64,000 nucleotides of DNA from Trichomonas tenax (GCA_023091735.1 JALKBU010000118.1:1-64000); one strand, 5' to 3'. Positions 19,191 to 27,633 are shown, counted from the stretch's first letter. Numbers and translations are program-made. The notes: generated by a model not told the origin, from the sequence alone.

Positions 19191-19526
19191 GGGTCCGCTC
19201 CGCGACCAAAAATCCCATCAATTTTTGAGAGGACGATGCGTATAATCGTTTTTCCCAGAATATATATTGATATTTTGTGCAATATCTGAATCGATTAGGA
19301 CATGAGTAATTTTGCATATGATATCTCCATGCACATTCTAATCTTTTTCTTGTTAAGTTTTTCCTTGATATTCATTAGTCTCCCACTTTTCAAGACGTTC
19401 TCCAGAATACAACAAAAAATTCGAGATTTTGATAAATATTTGCATATTAAACCAGGATTTGTATCTAAAACAAAAATAAAAATTATATTTTGCGACGATA
19501 GATTCTTATTTGGCCGGAGTGGACCC
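19191..19526. mobile_element. 336 bp TTAA-flanked element with GGGTCC inverted ends
   Basis: The left end reads TTAA then GGGTCCGCTCCG. The right end, on the other strand, reads TTAA then GGGTCCACTCCG, followed on both sides by CCAAA after a short variable stretch. TTAA stands at 19187-19190 and 19527-19530. A TTAA duplication with GGG-type ends is the pattern of piggyBac-like transposons; Kolobok also uses TTAA. The interior shows an 84-codon open stretch on the plus strand (from 19302) that looks accidental, so the copy is non-autonomous. It sits immediately in front of the coiled-coil gene at 17867-19183. Confidence 0.75.
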
Positions 19527-19793
19527 TTAATTCCGATAGAAAATTTCCATCATTAAATCTAATGTAGACTTGGATTTGCAATCTATTGGTAGTTTAATGA
19601 ATATTTGCCGTTAAATTTTTTTCAAATAAGGCTAAATTTGGATATTTGATAAAATTCATTATCGAAATTAACGGAAGACTCGGCTGTCATTATAATATAC
19701 GCAGCAAAGAGCTTAGATCCGCAGATATATAGGCCTTCAATAATGGGGTTTTGATATTGCAATAATATATTTTTCATTCATTTTTAAATAAGA

Positions 19794-19874
19794 GCTCTGA
19801 GCGTAAATATGCATTGATACCATCATTTAATATCGATGCAGATGATTATGCAAATGTGTATCTACGCTCAGAGC
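19794..19874. repeat. Inverted repeat with 12 bp perfect arms
   Basis: GCTCTGAGCGTA at 19794-19805 pairs with TACGCTCAGAGC at 19863-19874. The 57-base loop holds a second, weaker pairing (GCATTGATA with TATCGATGC). It lies in the cluster of palindromic DNA between 19.2 and 21.3 kb. No target duplication was recognised. Confidence 0.7.
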
Positions 19875-19894
19875 CTTTTTGAGTGTTACATTAG

Positions 19895-19996
19895 ATCAAA
19901 ACTCATATTATATGGTATATTTTGTCTACACTACCTTTATCCATTGACAACAAATTGTAGCATAGTCAAAATATACCATATAATGTGAGTTTTGAT
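19895..19996. repeat. Inverted repeat with 30 bp arms
   Basis: The arm at 19895-19924 begins ATCAAAACTCATATTATATG. It is the reverse complement of 19967-19996 with a single mismatch; the loop is 42 bases. It starts 20 bases after the previous hairpin. A transcript could form a long stem, or the DNA could extrude as a cruciform. No coding content. Confidence 0.75.
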
Positions 19997-20219
19997 TTAA
20001 TATGGTATTAAATCAAAAATGTGCTATAAAGTTGATTTTTGTTTTGTAAATGGTATTGACATACACAGCATATCTCATATTTACAATTATATAGCTTATT
20101 TTAAAATCTGACATTATGAGCTTACATCGCATCACATTATGTGTCAAATGTCAAAAATATTTTGATGAGTTAACTTTATAATGTGTAATAGAGATATAAG
20201 ATAATGCACAATAGGATAT

Positions 20220-20587
20220 TGTAGGGTATGATAATGTGTCACGAAAAGTGACAGGGTTACATATCAGATTTGATATTATTTTGACATGTAAATTATGCTA
20301 TTATTAATTAGGGGCGAGCATTGAATTTTAATATAAATGAAAACATTTGCTGTTATTGACTCTGGAAGGCTCGACTATGGATTGGCTTGGGCCTTATCAT
20401 AGTGCTTCGTTGGATTAGCAAGCCAATCCATAGTCGAGCCTTCCAGAGTCAATCATAGCAAATGTTTTCATTTATATTATAAAAATGGCTGACGGTTTTA
20501 GATACCCCCCTTTTATATTATGTCATTTTACATGTCAGAAAAGTATCAAATATGACATGTAACATCGTCACTTTTTCATACCCCACA
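20220..20587. mobile_element. 368 bp inverted-repeat element with 17 bp target duplication and internal snapback
   Basis: The left end is TGTAGGGTATGATAATGTG; the right end on the other strand is TGTGGGGTATGAAAAAGTGA. Both then carry GTGAC and TTACAT words and an internal TGACATGTAAA. Perfect 17 bp direct repeats, AATGCACAATAGGATAT, lie at 20203-20219 and 20588-20604. Termini and duplication length match the element at 3984-4318, so they form one family, although the interiors are unrelated. The centre is a 59 bp snapback (separate entry). No ORF. Confidence 0.85.
20331..20477. repeat. 59 bp snapback inside the element at 20220
   Basis: The arms 20331-20389 and 20419-20477 are reverse complements with about two or three mismatches, around a 29-base loop. 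The core, TCTGGAAGGCTCGACTATGG, is much more GC-rich than its surroundings. Any read-through transcript would contain a near-perfect 59 bp duplex. Confidence 0.85.
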
Positions 20588-20634
20588 AATGCACAATAGG
20601 ATATAATATAATATTTCATATAGTACCTATATGT

Positions 20635-21243
20635 TGCGTACCGAAAGTTGTCATGAAAAGTGGCATAAAAGTGATAGTATCTGATATGTAAATATGCATA
20701 TTTGACAAATAAATATTTATTGGAAGAATGATATCCTATATTTGTTTAAATTTAATTTGAAAAGAAAAATTAAGTGCTTGATAGGAACTGGTAGCCAAAT
20801 CTTAGCAATCCAGTCCACAGTTCTTCCTTTCAGACTCGATTTTCGAAATAATCAGCGATTTACTTTACAGAACGCTTCTGAAAGGAAGAACTGTGGACCG
20901 GATTGCTAGCACCTTGGCTACAAGTCCCAATCAAGAATTTAATTTTGCTCTTCAGAGGCATTCTGAAGTGGAAATCTTTGATTTCTTAATGATGGCGTAT
21001 GAAAGGAAGATCTGTGAGTTTAGCTACTAACATGCGTGGTACCTGTGTCAATGTAGTCCCCAGTTCTTCCCGTCAGACGCGATTTTGAAATAAAAACTAA
21101 TACATAATTTGAATGATTATAGAACTTTACATGTCAAAAAAAATTGATATTTTGATACATAAAACAAGAGATTCTGACGACTTTACATGTCAGATAATAT
21201 CACTTTTGTGCTACTTTTTCTTGACAACTTTCTGTACGTGACA
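20635..21243. mobile_element. 609 bp inverted-repeat element with 19 bp target duplication
   Basis: The left end, TGCGTACCGAAAGTTGTCAT, pairs with the right end read on the other strand, TGTCACGTACAGAAAGTTGT. Similarity continues through AAAAGTGGCATAAAAGTGAT against AAAAGTAGCACAAAAGTGAT and on to CTGAYATGTAAA. The flanks TCATATAGTACCTATATGT (20616-20634) and TCATATAGTATCTATATGT (21244-21262) are 19 bp repeats with one mismatch. TG...CA ends and the AAAAGTG and ACATGTAAA words tie it to the elements at 3984 and 20220, from which its outermost bases have diverged. It begins 11 bases after the duplication of the previous element. Confidence 0.8.
20762..20955. repeat. About 75 bp snapback inside the element at 20635, with a diverged partner
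   Basis: The arm 20762-20835 (with CCACAGTTCTTCCTTTCAGA) is imperfectly complementary to 20879-20955 (with TCTGAAAGGAAGAACTGTGG), loop about 43 bases. Further copies of the same words follow at 21003-21095 (GAAAGGAAGATCTGTG and CCAGTTCTTCCCGTCAGACG), giving a second, weaker hairpin. The two hairpins appear to be diverged duplicates. Confidence 0.75.
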
Positions 21244-21329
21244 TCATATAGTATCTATATGTATAACAAAACACGATTTTCATGTCTGATTATTAACCAG
21301 ATTTCAAATTTTTTTATTTACCATATTTC

Positions 21330-21935
21330 AGATATTTTTATGATAAAGGCCAATAATAATGTAGGAAAAAAGCCCAAAGCGTACAGACCTGCTGTGACTA
21401 TTATTAGCTCGAAATATATGACACATAAAAATTTAAAAAAACATCTTATAACTGGGCTCACTCAACTTTCTATGCGCTCGCTCGAGAATATGACATTAAA
21501 TCTGGGCATGGCTATAATACTATCTACATTTATTTGAATAAAGGCTTATTTGTAGTTGAAATTATTTATTTGTTTTTTAAATCTTCTCTAAACACAATAA
21601 AACACATACGAATAGACTCCACACGGTCTGTAACCCCTAAATACAGCAAAATACCGATTTCCGTTATAAATATTATATAAAGGTATGAGAAAACTCGCTA
21701 GTGCCCCACTTTTTGAGACCACCCGACTGAACCGCAACTTTGGATATGCCAGAAACACTTTGAGAGCGTGCCCTACGACAAGCTGAAACGATTGTTTCAC
21801 CAAGCATTTCCAGACATCCCATTATGGCCAGCAAACGTAACCTCATGCCTTTTGAAAGCAGCTCAATGCCTTCCATTTTTTAGAAAAATTTATTCAATGA
21901 GCCAATATTTTAATAAAAGTTTAATATAAATCCAT
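21330..21935 (+). pseudogene. Fragments of unidentified protein-coding sequence
   Basis: Two stretches look like eroded coding DNA on the plus strand. Around 21330-21590 the frames read KKPKAYRPAVTIISSKYM and YALAREYDIKSGHGYNTIYI. Around 21717-21930 an open frame without ATG reads HPTEPQLWICQKHFESVPYD and KLKRLFHQAFPDIPLWPANV. I cannot name a family. Their position next to transposable elements suggests pieces of a transposon gene or of a host gene broken by insertion. Confidence 0.3.
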
Positions 21936-21997
21936 ATTTAATAGAAGTTACTTGTGAGATACAAGTAAGGACAGAAAACCGAATTCTTCAGTGGAAT

Positions 21998-22705
21998 TTA
22001 TTTTGGATCAACCTTGAAGTGGGAGTGATAAAAGTCATAGCACTGCTTGATGATTCTCTTAGCATGGCCAGCACCCATTGGCTTGAATGTTCTGACTTCC
22101 TTGCGCTCAAGTGTCTTATAATCGTTGAAGAACTGGTTGATCATAAGAAGCTTGAATGGCGGGAGCTCGCTGACATCATAATAAATGTTATATTCTGGAT
22201 CGTTGACAGCGACAGCGATGATCTTATCATCTGGGTCACCACCATCGACCATTGGCATGATACCGATTGGTCTAACCTTCATGAGGGATAGTGGTGGGAC
22301 ACTGAGCTGGCAGAGAACGAGAATATCAAGAGGGTCATTATCCTCAGCCAATGTTTCTGGAATGAAACCATAGTTAGCTGGATAAATAACAGAGGAGTGG
22401 AGAATTCTGTCGACCTTGAGAAGACCAGATGGCTTATCAAGCTCTGTTTTAACACGGCTCAAAGCTGGAATTTCGATTACCGCGGATACTACATCTGGAT
22501 AAGATGGTCCGACGGAGACACCATGCCATGGGTGAGCAACAGAAAGTGATCTCTCTGTTGGTGCTGTAATTTGCTTCTTTGAATCTCCAATCTTCTGGTA
22601 AAGGGAGTTCATGTATTCGTGGTACTCCTTCTCCTCCTTGTTGATGACAAGTCCGTCCTTAACCATCACCTTATCATCGACCTCGTCGGCAATTTGCACT
22701 GTCAT
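21998..22705 (-). CDS. Soluble inorganic pyrophosphatase (family I)
   Basis: The enzyme hydrolyses pyrophosphate to phosphate with magnesium, pulling biosynthetic reactions forward. The protein has 235 residues from ATG 22705, which directly follows TTCATTA, a textbook trichomonad initiator. Family I signatures are present: an EIPALSRVKTELDKPSGLL region (substrate-binding basic residues), then YPANYGFIPETLAEDNDPLD, whose acidic cluster DNDPLD binds metal. GIMPMVDGGDPDDKIIAV supplies further metal ligands. The N-terminal 60 residues are an extension of eukaryotic type. The usual KD repeat seems partly changed in the loop after DPDDK. Codon choice is C/G-rich, consistent with high expression. 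Confidence 0.93.
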   Translation of the reverse strand: MTVQIADEVDDKVMVKDGLVINKEEKEYHEYMNSLYQKIGDSKKQITAPTERSLSVAHPWHGVSVGPSYPDVVSAVIEIPALSRVKTELDKPSGLLKVDRILHSSVIYPANYGFIPETLAEDNDPLDILVLCQLSVPPLSLMKVRPIGIMPMVDGGDPDDKIIAVAVNDPEYNIYYDVSELPPFKLLMINQFFNDYKTLERKEVRTFKPMGAGHAKRIIKQCYDFYHSHFKVDPK

Positions 22706-22974
22706 TAATGAATTTTGGTCTGATCTCACCTCACTTTTCCTCCTGTGATGGTTTTCTGAGTTTTGAAGCCACCTTGCTTACAATTTTTCTGATAAAAATT
22801 TTACAAAACATTTATCTATGCTACTACATGTATATAACATAAATACAAATTTTCAAAATTGAATCCGAATTACACTCACCGCATCGTTCTGGGCATGGGG
22901 AGGATGCTCTGATCGTCATGAAATCGGTAAAAAATTAACCAAATTCACAGAACCAACAGGGAAGCTGTATTGTC

Positions 22975-23093
22975 TGACATGTAAACTTTAATGGGAATTG
23001 AATCTGTCGTGTAAATTCAAAGTTCAATTTGACATGTAAACATTTATGGTAAATTCTTGACAAGTAAAATATTCAAATGGTTTGTCATGTAAA
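22975..23093 (-). promoter_or_regulatory. Five spaced TGACATGTAAA-like motifs
   Basis: Copies begin at 22975 and 23030 (both exact TGACATGTAAA), 23005 (TGTCGTGTAAA), 23058 (TGACAAGTAAA) and 23083 (TGTCATGTAAA), spaced 25-30 bases. Read on the minus strand they are TTTACATGTCA, pointing at the pyrophosphatase about 270 bases away. The chromo-like gene starts on the other side at 23502. The spacing is looser than in the 12099 array. Confidence 0.5.
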
Positions 23094-23501
23094 TTTCAAC
23101 CTTCAACTTCATTGATTCTGTTTATTAGATTGATTTATATTGACTTTATATATTAAAATGTGAGGACTCAAGGCTTGCTTCTATATATTATAATTATTAA
23201 TATAAAACAAGCTAATTACATATCAAAATCATATTAATCAAATCTATTTTAAATATTTAAATGATAGTTTTGATTTTTTACTTATTTATTCAATAGCTTA
23301 CAGTTTTTTCACTTTATGACTACATTTACTACTCAATATTCATGATATGTACATGAGATGTTGATGATTTAGTGGATATATTTGAGATATTTGCATTTAA
23401 TGATGTAAATTTGTATGCAATGCTATGTGGGATATAATGAATATTAAAAATTCGATTTTCATTTGTGATGGCACTTTTTATATGTCACCTTTTCTTTTGA
23501 A

Positions 23502-24014
23502 ATGGAATCTTCAAAAGATAAGGCCGAGCCAGTAGTTATATGCAAAGTCAATCAGATCATTTACCACAGATTCATTAAGGAAACATTTGCATATTATGTT
23601 CTTGCTACTACTGAAGATGGATCTAAAGTTTACGTGTGGATATCAAATGATGCTGCCAATAGTTATCCAGATTTAATACACGCTTACTGGGATTCTAATC
23701 CTGGATTTTTGATTGACCAAGAATCACAAACAGAAAATCATAAATTTATATTAAACAATCAAATAAAAACAATGGAAAGAAACTATGTTGTTAACATCAA
23801 CAGATTCAATATTCCCGCACCAAAAACTATTGCCTCAGGAGCAATTATAACGAAGATTCTTTCTTACTCTCCCAAGGAGCATGCATTCTACGTTCGTTTC
23901 GCTGATATTGCAGAACCAAGGAACGGCAATTTTATTTCTGAATCACAATTAATTGAAATTGCTCATGACATGGTTATAGACTTTTTCATGAGTAACCCAG
24001 GATATTTCACATAG
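23502..24014 (+). CDS. Small protein with two chromo-shadow-like repeats
   Basis: The protein has 170 residues. The first half contains YVLATTEDGSKVYVWISNDA followed by YPDLIHAYWDSNPGFL. The second half has AFYVRFADI, then FISESQLIEIAHDMVIDFFM and SNPGYF. The pattern of three beta strands and then a helix ending in an aromatic pair resembles chromo or chromoshadow domains. The matching ends SNPGFL and SNPGYF point to an internal duplication. Chromoshadow domains dimerise and bind short peptides in heterochromatin proteins. The aromatic cage of a methyl-lysine-binding chromodomain is not evident. The initiator TCACCTTTTC lies just before the ATG. The assignment is structural intuition; a database-level match could not be made. 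Confidence 0.45.
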   Translation: MESSKDKAEPVVICKVNQIIYHRFIKETFAYYVLATTEDGSKVYVWISNDAANSYPDLIHAYWDSNPGFLIDQESQTENHKFILNNQIKTMERNYVVNINRFNIPAPKTIASGAIITKILSYSPKEHAFYVRFADIAEPRNGNFISESQLIEIAHDMVIDFFMSNPGYFT

Positions 24015-24378
24015 CAGAAGCAAAATTTTTTGGAAAGTATTATTAATTGACTTATATTAGGCAAAATGAAATTTTATTTTGTTTGGAATTCTTAATTGAT
24101 TCAATCATATATCACACAATTATGCCTATCAATCTAATTGATAAACCTTGTTTTGTTTTTGATAATGTCAAAATGCAAAGTATTACCGTGAAATTGTTTA
24201 TTCCGGGAATTGCTATTTACTTAACTTCAGTTTTAAAAACTTTATTACTAATATCAGACAAGAATTCAACTTTTTAGATTAAAAATGAAATTTATAACAA
24301 ACATAATTTAATTATACACTTAAAACAAATGGGCTTGATAGGGGACTCTATATTTTGTGTTTCTAAAAGAATGCAAAG

Positions 24379-25173
24379 TTAATCAAAAATTGATTGAATT
24401 TTGATAACTTCATTATAAGTTTCATCAGGAATAGGTCTCAAAAGCATATTTCTCACTGCTTCTTGTGGCTTGAAAATAGAATATTTCGTTGGAGCAATCG
24501 ATCTTCGCTTCGGGAATATGCTGTATTTGTTGTTAGTAATGAAATTGTATTCAATCGGTTGATCCCATGAAACCTGAATATCAGCCAATTGCTTCCATTT
24601 GTCAATGATTGAAATAACCCTTGGTTGATTTGAAATTTCTGTATCAGGTACAGGGTTTCTCTCAAGCTCTGGCGTTATATTGGCTGATTCTACAACTTTA
24701 TTTTCAATATTTTGTTTTTTTTCGATTTGTTCTTCAGCAAAGTTGTTATCAGGTATTGCAATGTCATCGTTATCATCACCGACTACTGGCAACAAAGTAT
24801 CGTCTTCTTCCTCATTATTTGTTTGTGGAACTTTATTATAAAAGGTATTCAACTGACTAAATATCACGGAAGCCTGTTCATTACTGCTGTAGGGTGTTAT
24901 TTTGATTCTTTTCGTTGTACAGAATCGAATTATTTTGAATGTAAATTCTGTTAGATTTGGAAGCTTAGAACCAATACATATTAAGTTTGCATTAGGTTCA
25001 GGATATAGGTAACAAAATAAAAGTTGATTATGCAAAGACTTAGCGTATTCAATAAATTTATCGAAGTCCAATTCCGAATTAAACGGTCCTGTTCTAAAGA
25101 ACACAGCTGTGGCAGTCTTGAGACTGCTAAATTGATGACAAATATTTCCTACAAAGCTAGGAAATGATTGCAT
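24379..25173 (-). CDS. Hypothetical protein, 264 residues
   Basis: I recognise no family. Residues 1-110 look globular (mixed strands and helices, e.g. FDKFIEYAKSLHNQLLFCYL). Residues 115-185 are acidic, asparagine-rich and probably disordered. The C-terminal third is basic with RRSIAPTKYSIF and a final helix. AAAGTGACAGATTG-type words occur just upstream on the plus strand (25187-25200). Intact frame, AT-rich codons as in other weakly biased genes here. Confidence 0.6.
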   Translation of the reverse strand: MQSFPSFVGNICHQFSSLKTATAVFFRTGPFNSELDFDKFIEYAKSLHNQLLFCYLYPEPNANLICIGSKLPNLTEFTFKIIRFCTTKRIKITPYSSNEQASVIFSQLNTFYNKVPQTNNEEEDDTLLPVVGDDNDDIAIPDNNFAEEQIEKKQNIENKVVESANITPELERNPVPDTEISNQPRVISIIDKWKQLADIQVSWDQPIEYNFITNNKYSIFPKRRSIAPTKYSIFKPQEAVRNMLLRPIPDETYNEVIKIQSIFD

Positions 25174-25935
25174 TTATTATTTTGAAAAGTGACAGATTGT
25201 TTCATTTTGGTATTTTGACAGATTACGTGTTAAATTGGGGAGTTTGTTTGAAACCGTGCCAATGGATTAAGTGGCACCCATATGTGAACATATTAGAAAA
25301 TTGCAAAAAATGGTGTCAGCAGGGGGGTGAAAAATGTATTTAAAAATTGGATAAGTTTATTAGTAAAAAGTCTTAAAAATTAATTCCAAAAGAAATTTTT
25401 ATATTTTTAAATATATCATTGAATGTAAGCAAAAAATAAATAATTGACAAGGATATATTATTCAAGTACTATTTAAATTCCACAGCAGACTTGGAAATTA
25501 TTATGTTTATGCTATCTATTTCAATATGATGCCTATGTTAGAAATGTGTTTCTGTTGGTAAAGACAGAAAATACATTAGTAATCACCCTTTCTATGTAGT
25601 AAAACAAGCTTGTAACCTTCTAACTCATACCAATGTTGAAATTTGGATCAAAATCAAACGAAAATATATTATTGAGCAGAAAGTTAAGTGGAAGTTGCAT
25701 CATTTGTATAAGCTTGCACATACGAATTATTGAAAATTTTGTTTAATCGAAGATTATTTTTTGATTTTTCTGAATGAAATTGCAATGGCAAACTATGCTC
25801 TATATGATTATCAAATAAAATCGATTATCCAAAACAAAACTCCTTTTTCTTTAAAAATCATTATATCGGTGTTCTGTACAATCTAAAAACCAAATAAAAC
25901 ATAAATAAAAAAAAGACCATTTTTATAAAAAATAA
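25174..25935. other. Intergenic, nothing identified
   Basis: Divergent spacer between the minus-strand gene ending its 5' side at 25173 and the CFA20-domain gene. AAAAGTGACAG at 25187 is the only conspicuous word. No reading frame, hairpin or repeat that I can support. Confidence 0.4.
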
Positions 25936-26940
25936 ATGGATACTTATAAAATAAGCAACAAAGAAAACAAGTTTTACAAATACGTATACGAGAAAGACTT
26001 CAAGTGCAAAGTCTACAGAGTCGAAGGCGACCGAAAAAACAACTTTAGGATGCCCACAGATTCGAAAACATTTGGAGTAACAGCACGATATTTAGTAATT
26101 CAAGTTCGCGTTAATAATTCGGAAAACTGCACCATCACTATCCAATTGGGCGATGATGCGGGCAACCATTTCAATTTTGCATTTTCGACATTATCATGTA
26201 AACGTCCTTCATCATCACAAATGTGTGCATTAATCAATTTACCACTTGTCAAGGACAAATGGCTGAATCTTTGCTTCGATTTGCAGCAGATTGCCGCTAA
26301 TTGGTGGCCATCTGGCAATTTTCAAACGCTTGACAGTCTCGAAATATCACCAGTTTGCTATATTCGCGATATATATGCAACAAACAACCCTCTTTCTTCG
26401 GATGGCAACGGAATGGATTTACCTAAATTATATACGATGCCTGCTGGCATTGCTTCTATGAATGTCATCATTCCGGACCATTCAATGAAGGAAGGTGTTG
26501 AGCAGGTGAAGTCAAAGATACCACAGCGAGCTACACCAACTTCAGAATCGCGCCCAACGAGATCTCCGAAGATTGGGGCCACCAGGCAGTCCACGCGTCG
26601 TACTCCTCCTTCAACAGCATCATCAGATCAATCACTTTCCATTAATGGAATCGGATCTCAAAGAACATCACAGAAGAAAGTTATTCCTAGCCTAGAAAGT
26701 AACATTAAGAAACCGCAGTCGCCCCCGAAGTCTCCTCCTAAGGATACTAGAGATGAGGAGGAAGATACTGATGATAGTGATGATGCATTCGGAAGTATCA
26801 CAGACAATCGTTCTAAAATAGATATTAAGTCACAGCTTCCTCTTGGTGAGGAGGAAGAGCTCGAACTTGTTTATATCGAATCTCTAGGTTGTTATTATTG
26901 TCCTACAAATCAACAATATTACGAGCTTGATGCTCACTAA
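25936..26940 (+). CDS. CFA20-domain protein (CFAP20DC-like)
   Basis: The protein has 334 residues. Residues 1-150 resemble the CFA20 beta-sandwich domain found in CFAP20/BUG22 and in the larger CFAP20DC. Supporting features are YLVIQVRVNNSENCTITIQL, the LVKDKWLNLCFDLQQIAANW block (W-x-D-L signature) and CYIRDIYATN as the closing strand. CFAP20 is an inner-junction protein of ciliary doublet microtubules, so a flagellar role is likely. Residues 165-290 are a low-complexity Ser/Pro/Arg and then acidic linker (DEEEDTDDSDD). The end, SLGCYYCPTNQQYYELDAH, is an aromatic/cysteine motif that may be a small separate binding module. The ATG is preceded by an A/T-rich stretch without an obvious TCA initiator. 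Confidence 0.7.
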   Translation: MDTYKISNKENKFYKYVYEKDFKCKVYRVEGDRKNNFRMPTDSKTFGVTARYLVIQVRVNNSENCTITIQLGDDAGNHFNFAFSTLSCKRPSSSQMCALINLPLVKDKWLNLCFDLQQIAANWWPSGNFQTLDSLEISPVCYIRDIYATNNPLSSDGNGMDLPKLYTMPAGIASMNVIIPDHSMKEGVEQVKSKIPQRATPTSESRPTRSPKIGATRQSTRRTPPSTASSDQSLSINGIGSQRTSQKKVIPSLESNIKKPQSPPKSPPKDTRDEEEDTDDSDDAFGSITDNRSKIDIKSQLPLGEEEELELVYIESLGCYYCPTNQQYYELDAH

Positions 26941-27129
26941 ACATGTTTATTGATACTATATCAAAATAATCGTTTTTTAAAGATTGATAATAACAAGGTA
27001 AGAATTTCATAATCCCGGATCATGAAGTTGATGGACATACATTTGCACAGGATTAATGTTAGAAATTCAGTGTGATGAGTTTCTCACACAGTGATTATTA
27101 TATATACAATTGATTATAAATTCGGCTTT

Positions 27130-27633
27130 CTATTTGGTTATGAAAAGATTTCCAAATATATCTTCGTCAATAGTGTTCTTGACTATCGCGCGTCCTTCAT
27201 CTGTATTTGGTTCAACTTTTTTGCCCGAGGACCTTAAAACATCTAAACCAAGATTCTTAATAACAGATCCGCCTTTGGAATTGTTTCCTTTACCATAGAT
27301 AAAAGAATAAACAGCACTAAAATTAGGAGACATGTCTTTGCTGATTCTGAGAGTTATCTGACGTGCTGCGCGTCTCCTGAGACCGTGAAAATCGATTGAA
27401 AACTTTTTTTGATTTGGTGCTGAAATTGGATGAATTGAAATTTTTTGTAATTTGTTGTAAGAATATTTCGGTGCAATGTTCTTCGATGACTCAACTTGCG
27501 TAATTTTATTTTCAAGCATTTTTAGTGTTTGATCGAGATTATAATTCGATTTTTGAAGAATTTCATTAATTTGGGACTCCCTGACTTCGTCAAACGCATT
27601 TTCAAATTCCAATTGAAGTAACGTATTTGACAT
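27130..27633 (-). CDS. CUE-like plus Smr domain protein
   Basis: The protein has 167 residues. Residues 8-45 (FDEVRESQINEILQKSNYNL, then DQTLKMLEN) fit a CUE/UBA-like three-helix ubiquitin-binding fold. Residues 80-167 are an Smr domain: IDFHGLRRRAARQITLRI stands for the usual LDLHG motif, and YGKGNNSKGGSVIKNLGL for the conserved GKG-x-x-S-x-GG loop. This combination occurs at the end of N4BP2 and in yeast Cue2, an endonuclease that cleaves mRNA on collided ribosomes in no-go decay. A compact version that consists only of CUE and Smr is therefore a candidate ribosome-quality-control nuclease. The leucine of the consensus DLHG is replaced by F (DFHG). Initiator TTCAAAACATTATG. Confidence 0.75.
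   Translation of the reverse strand: MSNTLLQLEFENAFDEVRESQINEILQKSNYNLDQTLKMLENKITQVESSKNIAPKYSYNKLQKISIHPISAPNQKKFSIDFHGLRRRAARQITLRISKDMSPNFSAVYSFIYGKGNNSKGGSVIKNLGLDVLRSSGKKVEPNTDEGRAIVKNTIDEDIFGNLFITK

Noticed and set aside
19302..19556. 84-codon open frame inside the TTAA element
   Set aside because: It runs through the element's right inverted end and the TTAA into flanking DNA, so it is chance.
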